NCBI GenBank assembly: GCA_965200035.1
Contig: OZ241334.1
Location: 1,426,001 to 1,490,000, forward strand
Length of the DNA: 64,000 bases
DNA from: UBA1952 sp965200035
GTDB lineage: Bacteria > Bacteroidota > Bacteroidia > Chitinophagales > Chitinophagaceae
Reading direction: 5' to 3'
Under the pieces are notes generated by a model, which was not told the origin of the DNA, searched no databases, and was given only the letters and a program-made list of their open reading frames with translations. Below are positions 26,422 through 35,506 of this stretch, one piece after another. Within the stretch, counting starts at the first letter, position 1. Every line of letters begins with the position of its first letter. The translations under genes and the position numbers were made by a program.

Positions 26422-28023
26422 CTACAGTACTACATTCTGCAATAATTCGCTCTTTCCCGGATAATCTGTTGTATAATGCAGTCCACGGCTTTCTTTCCGG
26501 AAAGTGGCGCCTTTTACAATCAGGAATGCAATAGTGATCAGGTTGCGCAGTTCACAGAGCTGCGGCGATACCGAGGTAGTGCGGTAGAGCGCTTCCGCTT
26601 CCTCGTGCAGCAGGTCCAGGCGGCGCATAGCGCGGGCAAGGCGCACATCGTTCCGTACAATCCCTACATAATCGCTCATGGTAGCCTGTACTTCCTTAAG
26701 GCTTTGGGTGATGAGGATCATCTCGCGCGGATCATTGGTGCCTGCCGTATCCCAATCCGGTACATCGTTACGGAAGGAAATACTTTCAATAATGGACGCA
26801 GCATCCTCCGCGCAGCGGTGCGCAAATACCAGTGCTTCCAGCAATGAATTGGAAGCCAGCCGGTTGGCCCCATGCAATCCCGTGCTTGAGCATTCGCCGC
26901 AGGCATACAGATTACGGATCGATGACCTTCCCCACTCATCTACCTTAATGCCCCCACAGCAATAATGTGCTGCCGGCGCTACGGGTATCAATTGCAGCAA
27001 TGGATCAATACCGATGCTCACACATTTGGCATAGATATTCGGAAAATGCGCTTTAAACTTTTCCGCATCCATGTGGCGGCAGTCGAGGAATACATGCTCT
27101 GTACCTGTGCGCTTCATCTCACTGTCTATAGCGCGGGCCACTACATCGCGCGGCGCCAGGTCTTTACGTGCAGGATCGTAGCGCTCCATAAATGCCTCGC
27201 CGTCTTTATTGCGCAGAATGCCGCCATCTCCGCGCACGGCTTCAGTAATCAGGAATGACGGACTTATACCGGCTTCATATAATGCGGTCGGGTGAAACTG
27301 GATAAACTCCATGTTTTCGGTTTTCCCCTTGGCGCGGTACGCCATAGCAATGCCATCGCCAGTGGCAATGCGGGGATTGGTGGTGGTACGATATACCTGT
27401 CCGGTGCCTCCAGAGGCCATGAGCGTCACGCCAGCCAGTATCTTCTCGATGCGCGAGGTGTGCAGATTCATGGCATACACGCCATAGCATTCAATGTCTG
27501 GGGTTGCTTTGGTAATGAGGTAGCCCAAATGGTGCTGGGTAATAATATCGACCACAAACCAATGGTTGTGGACTTCAATATTCGGGTAGCGCTTCGTCTC
27601 TTCTAGCAGCGCCCGCTCGATCTCCCAGCCGGTAATGTCTTTGTAGTGCAGGATGCGGAATTCAGAATGGCCGCCTTCCCGTCCGCGCATGAATTCCCCT
27701 TCTTTATTCTTATCGAAGTTGGTGCCCCAGTCGATCATTTCAGCTACGCGCTCCGTACCTTCTTTTACCACGATCTCTACAATCTTTTCGTTGCAAAGGC
27801 CATCGCCGGCAATGAGCGTGTCTGCTATATGCTTCTGGTATGAGTCGTGCTCCAGATCATTCACTACAGCTATCCCGCCCTGCGCGTACTTGGTGTTGGT
27901 CTCGTCGGTATTGGCTTTGGTGAGTATGACGATCTTCTTATCCGGGAATTTCCGTGCCGTTTTTACAGCAAAAGTGAGTCCGGCAATGCCCGATCCGATA
28001 ACGAGAAAATGAGTCTGAATCAT
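26422..28023 (-). CDS. nadB: L-aspartate oxidase
   Basis: 533-residue flavoprotein that oxidises L-aspartate to iminoaspartate, the first step of de novo NAD synthesis, feeding NadA in the cytoplasm. The FAD-binding Rossmann motif is at residues 7-16 (VIGSGIAGLT). The family signatures TKYAQGGIAVV, the EFIQFHPTALY segment, and GLHGANRLASNSLLEALVF near residue 380 are all present, with a C-terminal helical domain. Length is normal. nadA and nadC are not adjacent. It starts at the ATG at 28023, directly after an AT-rich GCAAAAT repeat. Confidence 0.95.
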   Translation of the reverse strand: MIQTHFLVIGSGIAGLTFAVKTARKFPDKKIVILTKANTDETNTKYAQGGIAVVNDLEHDSYQKHIADTLIAGDGLCNEKIVEIVVKEGTERVAEMIDWGTNFDKNKEGEFMRGREGGHSEFRILHYKDITGWEIERALLEETKRYPNIEVHNHWFVVDIITQHHLGYLITKATPDIECYGVYAMNLHTSRIEKILAGVTLMASGGTGQVYRTTTNPRIATGDGIAMAYRAKGKTENMEFIQFHPTALYEAGISPSFLITEAVRGDGGILRNKDGEAFMERYDPARKDLAPRDVVARAIDSEMKRTGTEHVFLDCRHMDAEKFKAHFPNIYAKCVSIGIDPLLQLIPVAPAAHYCCGGIKVDEWGRSSIRNLYACGECSSTGLHGANRLASNSLLEALVFAHRCAEDAASIIESISFRNDVPDWDTAGTNDPREMILITQSLKEVQATMSDYVGIVRNDVRLARAMRRLDLLHEEAEALYRTTSVSPQLCELRNLITIAFLIVKGATFRKESRGLHYTTDYPGKSELLQNVVL

Positions 28024-28075
28024 GGGCTAAGGTAATTGGCAAATGCAAAATTTAAAATTAAAAATGCAAAAACCG

Positions 28076-28246
28076 CTAGCGGAACATGCGCACAATGATG
28101 ATGATAAAAATTGCGGCTGAGAAGAAGAAAATATAATAGCGCATGCGTGCAGAGCGGCTTTTGCGCACCCGCCTCGGCAGTACAAACAGCAGATACGGAA
28201 CCAGCACCAGTACCAGAATAGTAAGTGCTACTTTCAGAATGCCCAT
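28076..28246 (-). CDS. 56-residue two-helix membrane protein
   Basis: Small gene on the minus strand: ATG at 28246, TAG at 28078-28076. The protein starts MGILKVALTILVLVLVPYLL (helix about 4-24), has a basic loop RRVRKSRSARMR (25-36) and a second helix IFFFSAAIFIIIIV (about 39-52). By the positive-inside rule the loop faces the cytoplasm. It lies between paaZ and nadB, 52 bp from nadB and past the paaZ terminator, so it probably has its own promoter or forms an operon with nadB. Function unknown. A frame shifted by one base is also open here but encodes no sensible protein. Confidence 0.62.
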   Translation of the reverse strand: MGILKVALTILVLVLVPYLLFVLPRRVRKSRSARMRYYIFFFSAAIFIIIIVRMFR

Positions 28247-28266
28247 AGAAATAATCCAACCCGCTT

Positions 28267-28302
28267 AAAAATCCGGCAGGCTTTTATAAAAGCCTGCCGG
28301 AT
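28267..28302 (-). terminator. paaZ terminator
   Basis: Perfect 32-bp palindrome (ATCCGGCAGGCTTTTA and its complement, 28271-28302), followed on the minus strand by TTTTAA. Confidence 0.85.
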
Positions 28303-28314
28303 CACTGAAAAAAC

Positions 28315-30369
28315 TTATTCCTGATTGCGCTTCTTCACCATCGTCAGAATAGTGGCGATGGCTACTGTTTCACCGGTTTCGTCATACACATCTACCAGCC
28401 ATTTTACAATGCCTTTTGCGATGTCTTCCTCGCTGCGTTTTTCCTGATCTACTTTTTCCTTTACCGTCAGCCTTACACCAATAGTAGCACCGGGATAAAC
28501 AGGCTTCGTAAAGCGTGCTTCGTCAATGCCATAATTAAGTAATACTGGTCCTTTCTTGGCATCTACAAACAGTCCGGCGGCCTTGCTCAGCACGAAATAG
28601 CCATGCGCTACCCTACATTCAAAAATGGTTCCTTCAAGGCTGGTAGCATCCATATGTGCATAGAAATTATCGCCGCTCACATTGGAAAAATTGGTAATGT
28701 CCGCTTCCGTTACTGTATGCTTTGCCGTAATGAGCGTATCGCCCACTTTCAGGTCTTCAAAATGCTTTTTAAACGGATGCACATCGTCTTCCGTTTGCTT
28801 TGCGTACTGCTGATAGACATTGGTAATGGCCGTGATCATGCTGGGTGAACCCTGTATGGCCGTGCGTTGCAGGTAATGCAGCACGCCACGCTTACCACCC
28901 ATTTCTTCACCACCGCCTGCACGTCCTGGTCCTCCATGAACTAATAGTGGCATTGGTGAGCCGTGACCTGTGCTTTCTTTGGCACATTCGGCATTCAGCA
29001 CCAGGATACGGCCGTGCATCAGGGCTGTGCCCAGCACAAAATCTTTCGCCACTTTATCGCTTGCTGTAATGATGGAGCATACCAGTGAGCCCTGCCCCAG
29101 ACGGGCGAGCGCAATCGCGTCATCCAGATCATTATAAGGCATGATGGTGCTTACCGGACCAAAGGCTTCTATGCTATGAACATCGGTTTTATTGAACGGA
29201 TCATCGTTGAAGAATACGATGGGTGGGAGAAATGCGCCTTTGTTTTTATCAGCGCCTTTTACTTCAAATTCATCCAGATTACCGATCACGACTTCCTGAC
29301 TTTTTGCCAGCAACTGTACCCGATCACGTACTTCATCTCGCTGCGACTGACCAGCCAGCGGACCCATGCGCACGCCGTCCACACTTGGATCGCCGATTAC
29401 CGTGCCGGCCAGTCTTTTGCCCAGCGCTATCTGCACATCCTCTACCTTATCTGCCGGAACGATGATGCGCCGGATAGCCGTACATTTCTGACCGGCCTTG
29501 GTAGTCATCTCACGTACTACTTCTTTGATAAAGATGTCCCACTCGGGCATATCGGGCGTCACATCCGTTCCCAGTACACAGCAGTTCAGCGAATCGGCTT
29601 CCAGGTTAAAGGATACTGCTTCTGAGACTACGCGGGGGTGGCTTTTCAGGCTTTGTCCGGTGGTGGCAGAGCCGGTGAAGGTGACTACATCCTGGCTTTG
29701 AATGGTATCGAGAATACCCCGAGCCGAGCCACAGATAAGCTGTAATGACCCGGCAGGCAAAATGCCGGAATCGATGATGGATTCAAAAACTGCTTCGGTA
29801 AGATAAGAAGTGAGCGTAGCGGGCTTCACAATGGCAGGTACGCCGGCCAGCAGATTCACCGCAATCTTTTCCAGCATGCCCCAAACCGGAAAGTTAAAGG
29901 CATTGATGTGAATGGCTACGCCTTCACGCGGCACCATGATGTGATGACCAATGAACGTGTTGTTTTTAGAAAGCTTGGCGGCCTCACCATCTACATAAAA
30001 GCGCTCATCGGGAAACTGGCGGCGCAGGCTGGCGTAAGCAAACAGGTTGCCGATACCACCTTCTATATCCACCCAGCTATCATTGCGCGTAGCGCCGGTG
30101 AGTGATGAAATCTCATAGAAATATTCCTTGCGCTCCAGCAGATACATGGCCAGCGCTTTCAGCAGACGCCCGCGCTCCTGAAAAGTCAGCTTACGCAGTG
30201 CCGGACCGCCTGTCTTACGGGCATAGTCCATCATTGCGCCAAAGTCCAGCCCTTTGGAGGAAGCAGTAAAAATGGGATCGCCATTGATGGCATTGTACAA
30301 TACATCACCGTCGGCCGCAGCGGTATGCCACTGGCCTTCTGAATAATTTCTAAGTTGCTTGACAGCCAT
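28315..30369 (-). CDS. paaZ: Bifunctional oxepin-CoA hydrolase / semialdehyde dehydrogenase PaaZ
   Basis: 684 residues, the normal length of PaaZ. Residues 1-520 are an aldehyde dehydrogenase with Glu257 (NLEADS) and Cys296 (AGQKCTAIRR), matching the E. coli PaaZ catalytic residues to within one position. Residues about 535-684 are a MaoC-like hydratase (TNFSNVSGDNFYAHMD). Together they open the oxepin-CoA ring and oxidise the resulting semialdehyde, completing ring cleavage of phenylacetate in the cytoplasm. Other paa genes are absent apart from the distant paaD. A perfect -7 box lies about 40 bp upstream and a strong terminator follows, so it is transcribed alone. Confidence 0.95.
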   Translation of the reverse strand: MAVKQLRNYSEGQWHTAAADGDVLYNAINGDPIFTASSKGLDFGAMMDYARKTGGPALRKLTFQERGRLLKALAMYLLERKEYFYEISSLTGATRNDSWVDIEGGIGNLFAYASLRRQFPDERFYVDGEAAKLSKNNTFIGHHIMVPREGVAIHINAFNFPVWGMLEKIAVNLLAGVPAIVKPATLTSYLTEAVFESIIDSGILPAGSLQLICGSARGILDTIQSQDVVTFTGSATTGQSLKSHPRVVSEAVSFNLEADSLNCCVLGTDVTPDMPEWDIFIKEVVREMTTKAGQKCTAIRRIIVPADKVEDVQIALGKRLAGTVIGDPSVDGVRMGPLAGQSQRDEVRDRVQLLAKSQEVVIGNLDEFEVKGADKNKGAFLPPIVFFNDDPFNKTDVHSIEAFGPVSTIMPYNDLDDAIALARLGQGSLVCSIITASDKVAKDFVLGTALMHGRILVLNAECAKESTGHGSPMPLLVHGGPGRAGGGEEMGGKRGVLHYLQRTAIQGSPSMITAITNVYQQYAKQTEDDVHPFKKHFEDLKVGDTLITAKHTVTEADITNFSNVSGDNFYAHMDATSLEGTIFECRVAHGYFVLSKAAGLFVDAKKGPVLLNYGIDEARFTKPVYPGATIGVRLTVKEKVDQEKRSEEDIAKGIVKWLVDVYDETGETVAIATILTMVKKRNQE

Positions 30370-30410
30370 TATATAAGGTGCTGAATGTTGAAGATTGAAT
30401 TTTAGACGGG

Positions 30411-30418
30411 CAAAATTA
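30411..30418 (-). promoter_or_regulatory. -7 box TAATTTTG of paaZ
   Basis: Perfect TAnnTTTG on the minus strand, about 42 bp before the ATG at 30369. Confidence 0.45.
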
Positions 30419-30561
30419 CGAATTGCTGAGGGAAAGGTACATTTCCGGCAGTCAAAACCTGTTTAGCAATAAGAGAAAGAGTGTCTCAATTTGAATATTT
30501 AGCCTGTATCATTTTATTTCAAGTCGCTGTTTATTCAGCCGTCATCCCATATTTACCCAGC

Positions 30562-30689
30562 CGTCATCCCGGAGCGGAACGAAGCTTTTCGCGAAGTGAA
30601 GACCCGGGATCCCATAGCGACCTGAAGCCGTATGACATAGGTTGATGCGAGATCCCGGGTCTTCGCTGGCGCTCCGCTCCGGGATGACG
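30562..30689. repeat. Long palindromic intergenic repeat
   Basis: CGTCATCCCGGAGCGGA (30562-30578) pairs with TCCGCTCCGGGATGACG at the right end (to 30689), and GAAGACCCGGGATC pairs with GATCCCGGGTCTTCGC near the centre. The unit resembles the mobile palindromes carrying GTCATCCCGG ends seen between genes in many bacteria. The rest of the 475-bp gap (30370-30844) holds the paaZ promoter and no gene. Confidence 0.75.
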
Positions 30690-30844
30690 AAATAGTAGGT
30701 GCCTGTAATACCTCAGTCCCCCCAAACAATCTAATCATAACCTGTTTTAAGCTGACACGATCAAAAAAGATCTGCTCAGATTTTTTTGAGAAAAACTGTA
30801 ACATTTTTGCTGTGCCTGTATCTAAAGGAAAAACTTCTCTGGTT

Positions 30845-31687
30845 ATGAATCGCTTCAGGCTTTTATCGCTCTTTGTTTTACTGCTGCTTCACGCAAGCAT
30901 GCTTCACGCACAGTCACAGACCTCTTTTCAGGTAGTAGTGAAAGGTAATGGTAAGGAAAATGTACTGTTGATCCCGGGATTTACCTGCCCGGGCAAGGTA
31001 TGGGACGCTACGGTGGCGCAGCTCGAAAAGAAATATACCTGCCATATCATCACTTTTGCCGGATTTGCCGGTCAGCCGGCGCAAACAGATCCGCACCTGA
31101 AGCAATGGGTAGATGATCTGGCAACCTATATCCGCACTGCTCATCTTGGGAAACCGGTAATCATCGGTCATAGCATTGGCGGTGGTATTGCTTTGATGCT
31201 GGCATCTCAATATCCTGACTTGCCTGCTAAAATAATAGTGGTAGATGCACTTCCATGCCTGGGCGCTGTACAGAATCCTGCCTTTAAAGCGAACCCCAAT
31301 GCCGATTGCAGCGTTTTCGTGAACAGATATACAAACATGAGCGATAGTGCACTCCGTGTGATGCAGGAACGCACCGTGCCGCAGCTTTGCGCAAATCAGG
31401 TGATGCAGCCTGAGATCGTCAGCTGGTCTCTGCAGAGCGACCGGAAGACGATGGGACAGATCTATTGCGAATTTATGAATACCGATCAGCGGAATACGCT
31501 TTCAACGATTCAGTGCCCGGCCATCGTCCTGCTGGAAGCCTCTTTTAAAACATACGCGGACGCTATGGAACAGCAATACGCAGGACTCAAGAATAAGCAG
31601 ATCGCTTATGCCGGAAAAGGGCTGCATTTCATTATGTATGATGATCCGGAATGGTATCTTCAACAGATCAATAACAGCCTGAAATAA
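30845..31687 (+). CDS. Exported alpha/beta hydrolase
   Basis: 280 residues from the ATG at 30845, chosen because it begins a signal peptide (MNRFRLLSLFVLLLLHASML, cleaved near HAQ); an upstream GTG at 30812 spoils it. Alpha/beta-hydrolase fold: oxyanion region LLIPGFTCPGKVWD, nucleophile elbow IIGHSIGGG with Ser110, and a C-terminal His in KGLHFIMYDDPEW. Substrate unknown. Its TAA overlaps the ATG of the sigma factor (TAATG at 31685-31689), so the hydrolase and the sigma factor are translationally coupled, an unusual pairing. Confidence 0.85.
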   Translation: MNRFRLLSLFVLLLLHASMLHAQSQTSFQVVVKGNGKENVLLIPGFTCPGKVWDATVAQLEKKYTCHIITFAGFAGQPAQTDPHLKQWVDDLATYIRTAHLGKPVIIGHSIGGGIALMLASQYPDLPAKIIVVDALPCLGAVQNPAFKANPNADCSVFVNRYTNMSDSALRVMQERTVPQLCANQVMQPEIVSWSLQSDRKTMGQIYCEFMNTDQRNTLSTIQCPAIVLLEASFKTYADAMEQQYAGLKNKQIAYAGKGLHFIMYDDPEWYLQQINNSLK

Positions 31688-32160
31688 TGGTATTCGAAGA
31701 CCTCTACGGCCAATATTATCCAAAAGTGTACCGGCTGTGCATGGGCTATACCAACGATGAAGAGCTGGCTAAAGACATGGTGCAGGATATATTCATTGCG
31801 GTATGGAAGCATCTGCCGGGCTTTAGGAACGAAGCGTCTGTTGGCACATGGGTGTACCGGATTGCTACCAACCATTGCCTGCGTGCCGTAGAGAAAGAGC
31901 AGCGCAACGCAGTTATCGGCCTTCCGGAACAGCTGCCCGAAGCACCGGCGGCCAATATTGAAGAGCAATTGCAGCTCCTGTATCAATGTATCGCTATGTT
32001 GAAAGAAACAGACCGCATCATCATTGCGCTGGTATTGGAAGGATTACCGCAGGCAGAAATCGCCGCTATCGCCGGACTATCAGAAGGGAATATTCGTGTA
32101 AAAGTGCACCGCATCAAAGAGCAGCTCACCCAAAAAATAAAAGAGCATGGACGAGTTTAA
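31687..32160 (+). CDS. ECF-family RNA polymerase sigma factor
   Basis: 157 residues. Sigma region 2 is at about 5-70 (FEDLYGQYYPKVYRLCMGY ... AKDMVQDIFIAVWKHLPGF) and region 4 at about 95-150 (LKETDRIIIALVLEGLPQAEIAAIAGLSEGNIRVKVHRIKEQL), joined by a short linker, typical of ECF sigma factors. It would direct RNA polymerase to a small regulon. The next gene overlaps it by 14 bp and encodes a membrane protein in the position of an anti-sigma factor. No starch-utilisation SusC/D genes are beside it. Confidence 0.93.
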   Translation: MVFEDLYGQYYPKVYRLCMGYTNDEELAKDMVQDIFIAVWKHLPGFRNEASVGTWVYRIATNHCLRAVEKEQRNAVIGLPEQLPEAPAANIEEQLQLLYQCIAMLKETDRIIIALVLEGLPQAEIAAIAGLSEGNIRVKVHRIKEQLTQKIKEHGRV

Positions 32161-32746
32161 GGAACTGCAGGATTTATGGCAGAACAGCACGCCCGCACCG
32201 GCACCAGATGCCGGCAAGATCATTGCTGCAGTAAGCAGGCAGCGCCGCAGGATGGTAGCAGGAGTTGCATTCAGCATGCTTGCGCTGGCAGGTACGCTAT
32301 GGATGCTTACCAGAATATTTATGGATTACCAGCCCCGGTTTATGACCACACGTTTCAGCATTGTGCTGATCGCATTGGTCGTGCTCGCCGGCATTTTGGT
32401 ACAGGGCAGCACGCTCCCGCTACTGACAAAGCCTGTGCGGGAAGACACAGACAACATGGCAATGCTGGCTTCGCTGAAAAAGCTACAGATCCGGCAAAAG
32501 CGCGTCAACACTACCTTCTTATCTGCCTATTATATCTTCCTCAGTACCGGCATGGCAATCTATCTTTTTGAATTTGCCTGGGGGCACCTGTTGTTTGGTA
32601 CGGTCGCCTATACCCTTACATTCGGCTGGATCCTGTTTGCCTGGTATTACATCCGCCCACGAAAGGTAAGCAGGCAGAATGCAGCCATTAACCGGATGAT
32701 CGGGCATCTGGAGCGCCTGCAGCACGACTGGGAAGAACAGGAATAA
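32147..32746 (+). CDS. Membrane protein, putative anti-sigma factor
   Basis: 199 residues overlapping the sigma gene by 14 bp. A cytoplasmic N-terminus (MDEFKELQDLWQNS, residues 1-35) resembles the start of anti-sigma-like proteins coupled to ECF factors in Bacteroidota. Four hydrophobic helices are at about 38-55, 68-85, 120-140 and 145-165, with a charged, helical C-terminal tail (INRMIGHLERLQHDWEEQE). It has no zinc-binding HxxxCxxC anti-sigma motif. The anti-sigma role is inferred from position, overlap and N-terminus rather than from a recognised domain. Confidence 0.7.
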   Translation: MDEFKELQDLWQNSTPAPAPDAGKIIAAVSRQRRRMVAGVAFSMLALAGTLWMLTRIFMDYQPRFMTTRFSIVLIALVVLAGILVQGSTLPLLTKPVREDTDNMAMLASLKKLQIRQKRVNTTFLSAYYIFLSTGMAIYLFEFAWGHLLFGTVAYTLTFGWILFAWYYIRPRKVSRQNAAINRMIGHLERLQHDWEEQE

Positions 32747-32758
32747 GCAACTAAGGTA

Positions 32759-33940
32759 TTACTGGATTGCCCGTACGCGTGTCACCAGCCCTGCGATACA
32801 AAGGCCAAATATTGCAATGAGCGCATAGGAATACCGGAGGCTGGAGACCTGCGCGATATAACCGATCAGCGGCGGCCCCAGCAGAAAGCCGAAATAGCTG
32901 ATGCTGCCGGTAAATGCCAGCGCCCGGCCAGTGGGAATACCCTCTACCCTGCCCGCCGCACTATATACAGAAGGCACCATGATAGATACCCCGAGGCCGA
33001 CCATCATGAATCCGGGAATGACCGCAGGCAGCACCGGCAGAAGCACGGATAGAAACAAGCCGGAAGAGATCAGCAGACCGCAGATCTGCATCATCCGCTT
33101 GCGGGTATAACGATGAATGAGCCGGTCGCCCACAAACCTGCCGGAGGCCATCATCACCATAAAACAGGCGTAGCCGAGCGGTACCAGCACCTCCGGCACT
33201 TTCACGATCTCTTTGAAGTAGACCCCACTCCAGTCAAACATGGCACCTTCTGAAGCCATGCTGCAGAACCCAATGATGCCCAGCAGCACAAGCGCCATAT
33301 TGGGCCGTAAAAACAAGGAGGAGCTGCTGGTCTTCTCGCCCTTGCCGGGCACCAGCCGCCGGTTGGCCAGCAGGTTGATGCCGATAGCAATGCCTGCCGC
33401 AATCCAGAAATGCGGATAGGGCGGGAGGTGCAGGCTGGTCATCAGGAGCCCCAGCAGCGCTCCGGTAAAGCCGGCGGCGCTCCACGCGCCATGAAAGGAA
33501 GCCATGATGGGCCGGTCGTACATACGCTCTGCCAGCACGCCCTGCATATTGACCGCAAGGTTGCTCATATTGCCACAGATGCCAAACAGGATGAGCATAG
33601 CGGCCAGCTGCACCGTATTATGGGCCAGGGCGATGTTGGTGAGCTGCAGCGCATAGCAGACCGCAGTGAGCATAAGCACACGCCTGCTTCCAAAACGGGT
33701 AATCAGCCTGCCGGAAAAAGGCATCGTCAATAATTGCCCCAAGGGCAATGCCAGCAATACACTGCCCAGCTCCCCTTCACTGAGATGCAGCGCCGTTTTG
33801 ATATCCGGAATGCGGCTGGCCCAGCTGGAAAAGCAAATCCCCTGCGCAAAATAAAAGACAGATACGGCTAGGCGTGTGCTGCGTTTTTGTAGGGATGTGT
33901 CGGACGGCGGAGAGGCCGGTTTGGCAAGATCGCTGGACAT
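32759..33940 (-). CDS. Major facilitator superfamily transporter
   Basis: 393 residues from the ATG at 33940; the longer frame to 33973 is rejected because a -7 box lies inside it. About 12 transmembrane helices. The MFS loop 2-3 motif appears as GRLITRFGSRRVLML. The sequence (YFAQGICFSSWASRIPDIK, SFHGAWSAAGFTGALLG) resembles the YbjJ/fucose-permease-like subfamily of inner-membrane proton-coupled transporters. Substrate unknown. Convergent with the sigma operon, 12 bp apart. Confidence 0.87.
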   Translation of the reverse strand: MSSDLAKPASPPSDTSLQKRSTRLAVSVFYFAQGICFSSWASRIPDIKTALHLSEGELGSVLLALPLGQLLTMPFSGRLITRFGSRRVLMLTAVCYALQLTNIALAHNTVQLAAMLILFGICGNMSNLAVNMQGVLAERMYDRPIMASFHGAWSAAGFTGALLGLLMTSLHLPPYPHFWIAAGIAIGINLLANRRLVPGKGEKTSSSSLFLRPNMALVLLGIIGFCSMASEGAMFDWSGVYFKEIVKVPEVLVPLGYACFMVMMASGRFVGDRLIHRYTRKRMMQICGLLISSGLFLSVLLPVLPAVIPGFMMVGLGVSIMVPSVYSAAGRVEGIPTGRALAFTGSISYFGFLLGPPLIGYIAQVSSLRYSYALIAIFGLCIAGLVTRVRAIQ

Positions 33941-33957
33941 GATGCGGAGGAGACAGG

Positions 33958-33965
33958 CAAAGGTA
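33958..33965 (-). promoter_or_regulatory. -7 box TACCTTTG of MFS gene
   Basis: Perfect TAnnTTTG on the minus strand, 17 bp before the ATG at 33940. Confidence 0.5.
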
Positions 33966-34047
33966 ACGGGCATTCTTTACTGATCTCTTTCCGCCCCGCT
34001 AAAGCAGGTAGAAAAGCTACCCGAACAGAAAGATCGGACGGGCTGAC

Positions 34048-34055
34048 TATTTTTG
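34048..34055 (+). promoter_or_regulatory. -7 box TATTTTTG of glycosyltransferase gene
   Basis: Perfect TAnnTTTG, 10 bp before the ATG at 34066, implying a very short leader. Confidence 0.5.
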
Positions 34056-34065
34056 CGCATCAACG

Positions 34066-35499
34066 ATGAACCTGCCGGGTAAATATACAGGCGCCATTGG
34101 TGCGACGCTAATCATCAGCATATTTATCCTGCTGAAGCTGCCCGATCTATCCACACCTTATCACTGGGATGAGCTTGGCCTGTATGCACGCAGCGCGCTC
34201 GCCATGAAAGACAGCGGCCATATCAGCATATTGCCCTCTGCGCTTGATCCGGCACACTCGCTGGGTCATCCGTTGCTTTGCTTTGCCGCCTATGCTGCTT
34301 TCTTCCGAATGTTTGGCGATAGCTGTACCGTGGGGCATACATTATCCCTGATTTTTGCCTGCGTCACGCTTATCTTCTGCTACCGGCTGGCGCGTTCTGC
34401 TTTAGATGTATTTACGGCGCTTATTGCCACGGCATTGCTGGCTGCGCAGCCCTGTTTCTTTTCCATCTCAGCCATTATTATTCCGGAAACGATGCTAATG
34501 TGCTTTTCGATGATTGCCCTATGGGCATTGATGGAACGGAAAATGTGGACCTATCTATTAGCAACAATTGCCTGTGTGCTTACCAAAGAATCTGGACTTG
34601 CAGTACCATTGGCCACCGGCTTTTTTCTGCTCGTGCAGTCTGCTTATGAGCGCCGTTTATTTGCACGCAGAACGGTTGGCTGGCTTCTGATAACGCTGGT
34701 TCCTTTTATCTGCTTCGGTATATTCCTGCTGGCGCAAAAGCGCGTCAACGGCTGGTATCTGTATCCTTATCACAAAGGACTGCTGACTACAAACCTTCAC
34801 CTGATTGGCAAAAGAGCATTTTGGATCAGCGGTATTGTATTCAGATGGCAGGGGCGCTGGTTATTATCGCTGTTTGCTGTTGCAGGATTGGTGATAAGGC
34901 TCAGGCAACGTCCTGTAAAAACACAGCCATTGAATACCCTGCTGGCATGTCTGGTGATGATCGGCAGCGCCATTGCTTTTTCGGTGCCGTTTCCGGGTCT
35001 GGACAGGTATGTACTTTATCTCATGCCTTTTATCGTCATTCCGGGTGCTGCAGGCATTACCGCTCTGGCAGACGTCATAGTTAAATCACGACGTCATTGG
35101 ATCGCCATTATTCTGGCAGGCGGAAGCGGTATTTACAATCTTACCTTTCTGAAGCCTGAAGCTTTCAATGACTGTACAGATATGGCTTATAAGAATTTTG
35201 TAAACTGTACCAAAACCTGCATCAACTGGGCAGAGCAGCAGCCCTGGAAGGACAGCACTGTTACCGTAAACTGGCCATTGAATATTGCGCTGGAAGATGC
35301 CCGCTTCGGATACCTGCAAAATCATGCAGGCAAGTGGCCGAATGTGAATCTTACAACACCTGCTCAGCAGACAAAGTATGGCATCTATTTTCACTCAGCC
35401 GGCAATGGCGTTCCCTTTTGGCAGACGGTAAAAGGCTTCCGTGTGCTGAAAAGTTTCCGGCGCAATGACGTGGTATTTTCTGTGGTGGAACGGGAATAA
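34066..35499 (+). CDS. GT39/ArnT-like membrane glycosyltransferase
   Basis: 477 residues with about 10 transmembrane helices. The first periplasmic loop carries the acidic catalytic pair in PYHWDELGLYARSA (Asp35, Glu36), as in the PMT/ArnT family (GT-C fold) that uses polyprenyl-phosphate sugars to glycosylate proteins or lipids on the outer face of the inner membrane. The RLAR and TKESGLAVP segments also fit the family. The C-terminal periplasmic domain (about 360-477) is of unknown fold. It stands alone; the sugar and acceptor are unknown. Confidence 0.82.
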   Translation: MNLPGKYTGAIGATLIISIFILLKLPDLSTPYHWDELGLYARSALAMKDSGHISILPSALDPAHSLGHPLLCFAAYAAFFRMFGDSCTVGHTLSLIFACVTLIFCYRLARSALDVFTALIATALLAAQPCFFSISAIIIPETMLMCFSMIALWALMERKMWTYLLATIACVLTKESGLAVPLATGFFLLVQSAYERRLFARRTVGWLLITLVPFICFGIFLLAQKRVNGWYLYPYHKGLLTTNLHLIGKRAFWISGIVFRWQGRWLLSLFAVAGLVIRLRQRPVKTQPLNTLLACLVMIGSAIAFSVPFPGLDRYVLYLMPFIVIPGAAGITALADVIVKSRRHWIAIILAGGSGIYNLTFLKPEAFNDCTDMAYKNFVNCTKTCINWAEQQPWKDSTVTVNWPLNIALEDARFGYLQNHAGKWPNVNLTTPAQQTKYGIYFHSAGNGVPFWQTVKGFRVLKSFRRNDVVFSVVERE

Positions 35500-35506
35500 A
35501 AATGGC

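Noticed and set aside
28020..28259. 79-codon minus-strand frame over the small membrane protein
   Set aside because: It lies one base out of frame with the two-helix protein, contains translated low-complexity repeat at its end, and shows no sensible protein pattern.
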